A stretch of DNA of 64,000 nt from Streptomyces hokutonensis. Its GTDB lineage: Bacteria; Actinomycetota; Actinomycetes; Streptomycetales; Streptomycetaceae. Position numbers and translations under genes: made by a program. Positions 60,441 to 64,000 of this stretch are shown in pieces. The stretch's first letter is position 1, and every line of letters begins with the position of its first letter. Below the pieces are notes generated by a model. It was not told the DNA's origin. It did no database searches and saw nothing but the letters and a program-made list of their open reading frames with translations. The stretch covers positions 62,001 to 126,000 of the forward strand of contig NZ_BARG01000024.1 in the NCBI RefSeq assembly GCF_000376565.1. The letters are read 5' to 3'.

Positions 60441-61145
60441 TCAGATGGTGAAGCGGTCGAGGTCGGTGGCCTTCCAGTCGGCGGGCGGCTCGACCAGCGG
60501 TCGGCCGGGGGAGAGCCACTCGGTGACTCCCATGGAGGCCATGATCTGGAGGGCGCTGCCCATGGTGGCCCCCGGGAGGCGGCGTACGCGCGCGGCCTTG
60601 TCGCCGACATCCAGGGCGCGGGCTCGACGCGGGTCCTGGGTGGTGACGCCGACCGGGCAGGTGTTGGTGTGGCAGCGCTGGGCCTGGATACAGCCGACCG
60701 CGAACGTAAGGGCGCGGGCCGCGTTGCCGTAGTCGGCACCCTGGACCAGACGTTTGACCAGGTCGGCCCGGGTGGCGATCTTGCCGCTCGCGCCGATCTG
60801 GATCCGGCCCCGCAGGCCCGCGCCGACCAGCGCGTTGTGCACGGTCATCAAGCCCTCGGTGAGCGGTGTGCCGATGTGGTCGGCGAACTCGAGCGGCGCC
60901 GCACCCGTGCCGCCCCTCCGCGCCGTGGACGAAGAAGGAACTGGCGCCGTGAACCGACGCACAGCTTGAAACCGGTCGGCTTGCTGCCAGACAGCTCCCG
61001 CATCACCTGCGGCAGCTCCAGCGACACGCACTCGACGTTCTCGCCCGACGCCTTCTCGGCGAACTGCCCGGCATCGAAGTCCTCGTCGAGGGTCCGGTAG
61101 TCGAAGTAGCCGGTACCGATCTCCGGGCTCCCGATCCGTACGCGG
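60441..61145 (-). pseudogene. Decayed FMN-type glutamate synthase (GltB-like) gene
   Basis: The minus strand still encodes large blocks of a GltS FMN-domain protein: EEDFDAGQFAEKA-like start (DEDFDAGQFAEKASGENVEC), ELSGSKPTGFKLCVGSRR, then in another frame GGTGAAPLEFADHIGTPLTEG, GRIQIGASGKIATRADLVKR and AVGCIQAQRCHTNTCPVGV (cluster-binding cysteines). Missing pieces between LELPQ and VMREL and a frameshift near 60925 show that the gene has been deleted in pieces. The 3-prime end (60441) still looks intact. Confidence 0.75.
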
Positions 61146-61414
61146 GGCGGGTGTCCGGGCACCGGGCGTGTCGGGTCACCGCGACGATTCCGGTTCTCGG
61201 CACGTCCCCGTGTAACCCGCTCGGCCCGTCTCAAAACAGTTGTGTTGATTCTTGTACTTTTCTCGTCCTGATATTCGGCGGCGCAGGGTTCGCCATTAAT
61301 AAATGGATGAGTGTGTAGGACGGAAAACGATGGGCACCCGACCTGCCGAGGGTCGCCCACCGGAATAGCGGACGGGCTTCCTCGGTATTCACGCACAGCA
61401 AGGGGAGGTTTTGC

Positions 61415-61765
61415 ATGACGGACAACATGTGGGGTTATCAGGCCGAGTCCGGCCACCAGACGGGGATGGACCTGACCGGGTTCAAGGTCGAGGCGAGCGA
61501 CGGCTCGATCGGCAAGGTCGACAAGCACTCCGAGGATGTCGGAGCCGCGTACATCGTCGTCGACACCGGAGTGTGGATCTTCGGCAAGCAGGTGCTGCTC
61601 CCTGCCGGTGTCATCTCGTCCGTCGACGTGGCGGAGCGGACGATCCACGTCGGCCGCACCAAGGACGAGATCAAGAACTCCCCCGAGTTCGACAAGGACA
61701 AGCACATCGGTGACGCCGGGTACCACGAGCAGGTCGGTGGCTACTACGGAGACCACCGAGCCTGA
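61415..61765 (+). CDS. PRC-barrel domain protein
   Basis: This 116-residue acidic protein has a PRC-barrel (DLTGFKVEASDGSIGKVDKHS, YIVVDTGVWIFGKQVLLPAG, VISSVDVAERTIHVG) and a C-terminal tail rich in Asp, Lys, Tyr and His. Such stress-linked proteins are frequent in Streptomyces. AAGGGGAGG precedes the ATG. A strong hairpin follows the gene, so it is monocistronic. Confidence 0.9.
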   Translation: MTDNMWGYQAESGHQTGMDLTGFKVEASDGSIGKVDKHSEDVGAAYIVVDTGVWIFGKQVLLPAGVISSVDVAERTIHVGRTKDEIKNSPEFDKDKHIGDAGYHEQVGGYYGDHRA

Positions 61766-61786
61766 CCGTCGCTCCGCGGCACACAG

Positions 61787-61819
61787 GGGCGGGCACCGGC
61801 GTGCTGCCGGTGCCCGCCC
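61787..61819 (+). terminator. Strong hairpin terminator after the PRC-barrel gene
   Basis: A perfect 14-bp stem GGGCGGGCACCGGC / GCCGGTGCCCGCCC with a five-base loop lies 22 bases after the stop. Confidence 0.9.
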
Positions 61820-61933
61820 TTCGCCCTGCCCGGTCCCGGACCCCAGGGTCCGGAACGCCCGGGTCCGCATCATCGTCGGCCGTCGGGGTACCCGTGTCCG
61901 ACACCCACCCCGCGCGAGGAAGCGAGAAACGCC

Positions 61934-62176
61934 GTGAGCGAGCGTCGCCCGGAGGCCCCAGGAAACACAGGAGGGCCGAAACCGAAGCCGATACCGAGGG
62001 ATCTGCCCGATCAGCAGGCCGGCGCCGAGGAGCAGCGCGAGCCGGAGGGCCGTGATCCGCAGAACCCCGACCCGGGGATCCCCGACACGGACGAGGCCGG
62101 TACCGGGCGGAGGGGCGGCGCGCATTCCGGCAGCGCACGTCCAGGGCATCCCGTGCCCGACGAATCGACGGGTTGA
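61934..62176 (+). CDS. Small Pro/Gly-rich disordered protein
   Basis: This 80-residue protein is very rich in Pro, Gly, Glu, Asp and Arg (GPKPKPIPRDLPDQQAG, NPDPGIPDTDEAGTG) and should be disordered. GAGGAAGCGAG precedes the GTG at 61934. The GPKPKPIPRDLPDQQ core recurs in streptomycete small proteins of unknown function. It sits between stress-type genes. Confidence 0.55.
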   Translation: MSERRPEAPGNTGGPKPKPIPRDLPDQQAGAEEQREPEGRDPQNPDPGIPDTDEAGTGRRGGAHSGSARPGHPVPDESTG

Positions 62177-62308
62177 CGACCCGCGCGCGCCCGAGGGAGT
62201 CGAGGCGGGGTCCGCTCGGCAGTGTGCCGTCGCTCCCCCCGTGAACGGATCCCTCTGATCTCCGATTTCACATGTCCCCCCGTATTCAAGTTCGAGGAGA
62301 GTGAGCTG

Positions 62309-62653
62309 ATGGCCACCGTGTCCCTCACCGGAGCGTCCAAGAAGGACGCCACCGCTGTTTTCGACGTCCTGCGCACGGCGTTCCCGACCGACCGTTCCTC
62401 GCACGACATCCCCCAGGAGCAGCCGGGCGACCACTCCCCGGTGTGGAGCGCGGAGTTCGAGCCGGCGCGGGAGCCGATCCCGACCGACTCCGTTCCGCTG
62501 GAGGGTTCGGTCTCCGCCACGCTCCAGGGCGATTACGTCGCCGTGGACCAGCTGTTCGAGGCCCTGAGCGCGGCGTTCGCCGTCGACCACTGGGGCGCCG
62601 CGTCAGGAGACCAGGAGAAGGAGGTCGACCTGCGGCTCACGACGAAGCGGTGA
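62309..62653 (+). CDS. Small conserved hypothetical protein
   Basis: This 114-residue soluble protein shows SLTGASKKDATAVFDVLRTAF, an alternating strand-helix layout, and a polar Glu-rich tail (QEKEVDLRLTTKR). GAGGAGAG precedes the ATG. No family recognised. Just upstream of an LLM oxidoreductase, same strand. Confidence 0.65.
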   Translation: MATVSLTGASKKDATAVFDVLRTAFPTDRSSHDIPQEQPGDHSPVWSAEFEPAREPIPTDSVPLEGSVSATLQGDYVAVDQLFEALSAAFAVDHWGAASGDQEKEVDLRLTTKR

Positions 62654-62705
62654 CGGGACGGGAAGCCGTCCTCGCGCGACTGCGACCCACGAGGAGTTGA
62701 GCGAC

Positions 62706-63671
62706 ATGGTGCAGATCGGCTACACGATGATGACCGAGCAGGCCGGCCCGCGAGAACTCGTCGACCACGTGGTCGGCGCCGAGCACGCGGGCTTCGACTT
62801 CTCGGTCACGTCCGACCACTACTTCCCCTGGCTGGAGTCCCAGGGCCACGCCTCCTACGCGTGGAGCGTGCTCGGCGCTGCCGCACAGGCCACCGAACGC
62901 ATCCCCCTCATGACCTACGTGACCTGCCCGACGACCCGCTACCACCCGGCCGTCGTCGCCCAGAAGGCCGCCACGCTGCAACTCCTCTCCCAGGGACGGT
63001 TCCGTCTGGGCCTGGGCTCGGGGGAGAACCTCAACGAGCATGTGGTGGGCGGTGGTTGGCCCGCCGCACACGTCCGGCTGGAGAAGCTGGAGGAGGCCGT
63101 CGAGATCATCCGCTCGCTCTTCGCGGGGGAGAACGTCAACCACCACGGTGTCCACTTCGACGTGGAGAACGCCAAGTTGTGGGATCTGCCCGACGCGCCC
63201 CCGCCGATCGGTGCAGCCGTTTCCGGCGACCACTCGTGCGAACTCGCGGGCCGCCTGGCCGACTTGCTGATCGCGACGGAACCCCGGCCGGAACTGATCT
63301 CCGCCTTCGAGGACCACGGCGGCACCGGCAAGCCCAAGGTCGGTCAGCTGCCCATCTGTTATGACACCGACCGCGACGCGGCCATCGCCCGCGCCCACGA
63401 CCAGTTCCGCTGGTTCGGCGGTGGCTGGCCGGTCAACTCCGAACTCCCCGGCCCCGCCGCGTTCGAGGGTGCCACGCAGTTCGTACGGCCGGAGGACGTG
63501 GCCGAGTCGATTCCCTGCGGCGACGACGTGCAGGCGGTCGTCGAGGCCGTACGCCCCTACGTCGACGCGGGGTTCACCGAGGTCGCCCTGGTCCAGATCG
63601 GCGGCGAGCACCAGGAACCGTACCTGGAATGGGCCGAACAGAAACTGCTCCCCGCCCTCCGCGAGTTGTGA
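62706..63671 (+). CDS. LLM-class F420-dependent oxidoreductase
   Basis: This 321-residue luciferase-like TIM-barrel protein has GYTMMTEQAGPRELVDHVVGAEHAGFDFSVTSDHYFPWLESQGHA at the start and PTTRYHPAVVAQKAATLQLLSQGRFRLGLGSGENLNEHVVG, typical of F420-dependent enzymes of the TIGR03557 type. It uses coenzyme F420, present in actinomycetes, for hydride transfer. GAGGAG precedes the ATG. Ends just before a HAD-type gene, seven bases apart. Confidence 0.9.
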   Translation: MVQIGYTMMTEQAGPRELVDHVVGAEHAGFDFSVTSDHYFPWLESQGHASYAWSVLGAAAQATERIPLMTYVTCPTTRYHPAVVAQKAATLQLLSQGRFRLGLGSGENLNEHVVGGGWPAAHVRLEKLEEAVEIIRSLFAGENVNHHGVHFDVENAKLWDLPDAPPPIGAAVSGDHSCELAGRLADLLIATEPRPELISAFEDHGGTGKPKVGQLPICYDTDRDAAIARAHDQFRWFGGGWPVNSELPGPAAFEGATQFVRPEDVAESIPCGDDVQAVVEAVRPYVDAGFTEVALVQIGGEHQEPYLEWAEQKLLPALREL

Positions 63672-63678
63672 GCGCGCG

Positions 63679-64000
63679 ATGACCACGGAACGCGCCGCGA
63701 TCTTCGACGTCGACGGGACGCTCGTCGACACCAACCACCTGCACGTCGTGACCTGGTGGGAGGCGTTTCGGCAGGCGGGCCACCAGGTCCCCATGCGGGA
63801 CATCCACCGGTCCGTGGGTCTGAGTGGAGGCGACCTGCTGGACCACCTCCTCGGCTGCGGCGACCGCGATCCCGCCGAGGACGAGCAGCTCACCGCGGCC
63901 CATCACGCCCTGTACGCCACGTACTTCGAGCGGCTCCCGGCGCTGGACGCGGCGGGCGACCTGCTGCGCGCCCTGGCCGGGCGGGGCTGGACGATCGTCC
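63679..64000 (+). CDS. HAD-superfamily hydrolase, beginning (cut by the window end)
   Basis: The visible 107 residues start TERAAIFDVDGTLVDTNHLH with the DxDGT motif, and continue as a beta-phosphoglucomutase/phosphoglycolate-type cap (HRSVGLSGGDLLDHLLG). It may dephosphorylate a sugar or small molecule. Coupled to the LLM enzyme on the same strand. The remainder lies outside the window. Confidence 0.9.
   Translation, partial: MTTERAAIFDVDGTLVDTNHLHVVTWWEAFRQAGHQVPMRDIHRSVGLSGGDLLDHLLGCGDRDPAEDEQLTAAHHALYATYFERLPALDAAGDLLRALAGRGWTIV

Noticed and set aside
60848-62590. Long 580-residue minus-strand frame as a gene
   Set aside because: It runs through plus-strand genes with good motifs and only its last part matches the broken glutamate synthase; typical high-GC shadow.
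1-64000. CRISPR arrays, tRNA or rRNA genes, insertion sequences
   Set aside because: No regularly spaced repeats, cloverleaf-like sequences or transposase motifs were seen on either strand.

Overview
The window is high-GC DNA with strong third-position GC bias, frequent GTG and TTG starts, ATGA/GTGA gene overlaps and rare TTA codons. Its gene set (Twin-arginine DyP peroxidase, multidomain SpoIIE phosphatases, F420-type LLM oxidoreductase, proteasome beta subunit, MSMEG_05xx nitrilase locus) points to an actinomycete, almost certainly Streptomyces. Genes are a mix of conserved chromosomal and accessory types, with several decayed remnants between them. Everything here was read by eye; no database search was run.

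Region 1 (1-11.65 kb) is the right-hand part of a natural-product gene cluster built on an amino-group carrier protein (AmCP). A 58-residue LysW-type carrier (4730-4906) with two CPEC zinc knuckles and the C-terminal EDWGE tail lies among homologues of LysX, LysY, LysZ and LysK. Ahead of it are a split transketolase and a DegT-type PLP aminotransferase, the set expected to extend a carrier-bound glutamate semialdehyde by two carbons and aminate it. A BtrH-like acyltransferase candidate opens the block. CysC, CysD and CysN homologues close it and would supply PAPS for a sulfation step; cysD carries a frameshift in this sequence. The closest known logic is that of vazabitide, ficellomycin and azinomycin-type azabicyclic amino acids, but the rest of this cluster lies left of the window.

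Region 2 (11.8-19 kb) holds a DUF3618 protein, a decayed TRIC-type channel gene, a secreted protein, an ABM-like protein, and a divergent HxlR regulator / DHA2 exporter / methyltransferase cassette with a perfect palindromic operator. About 1.1 kb without a convincing gene follows.

Region 3 (19.0-27.3 kb) is a complete nine-gene nitrilase (Nit1C / MSMEG_0565-0572-like) operon. Its two adjacent nitrilase-family genes differ sharply: one keeps the Glu-Lys-Cys triad, the other has Asp in place of both Glu and Cys.

Region 4 (27.3-36 kb) carries a thioesterase-like gene, an azlD with only the tail of azlC, a VOC protein, a truncated patatin, a GT-C membrane protein with a LPG-synthase-type membrane protein, an orphan proteasome beta subunit with intact catalytic residues, and a GH36 alpha-galactosidase.

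Region 5 (35.7-42.5 kb) pairs a DedA/PAP2/PAP2 operon with a divergent iron operon (EfeU-EfeO fusion plus EfeB) and a nickel/cobalt transporter. Five CTACA-N3/4-TGTAG-type dyads lie in front of the GT-C operon and between DedA and EfeU, suggesting one BlaI/MecI-like repressor acting on several membrane-lipid-carrier genes.

Region 6 (42.5-64 kb) contains an APC permease, soluble transhydrogenase, a GH15 hydrolase, a secreted FG-GAP protein, two large SpoIIE phosphatases, a P450, a MarR/Bcr exporter pair, small stress-type proteins, an LLM F420 enzyme and the start of a HAD hydrolase. Relics of a small membrane-protein gene, a DMT exporter and an FMN-type glutamate synthase are interspersed.
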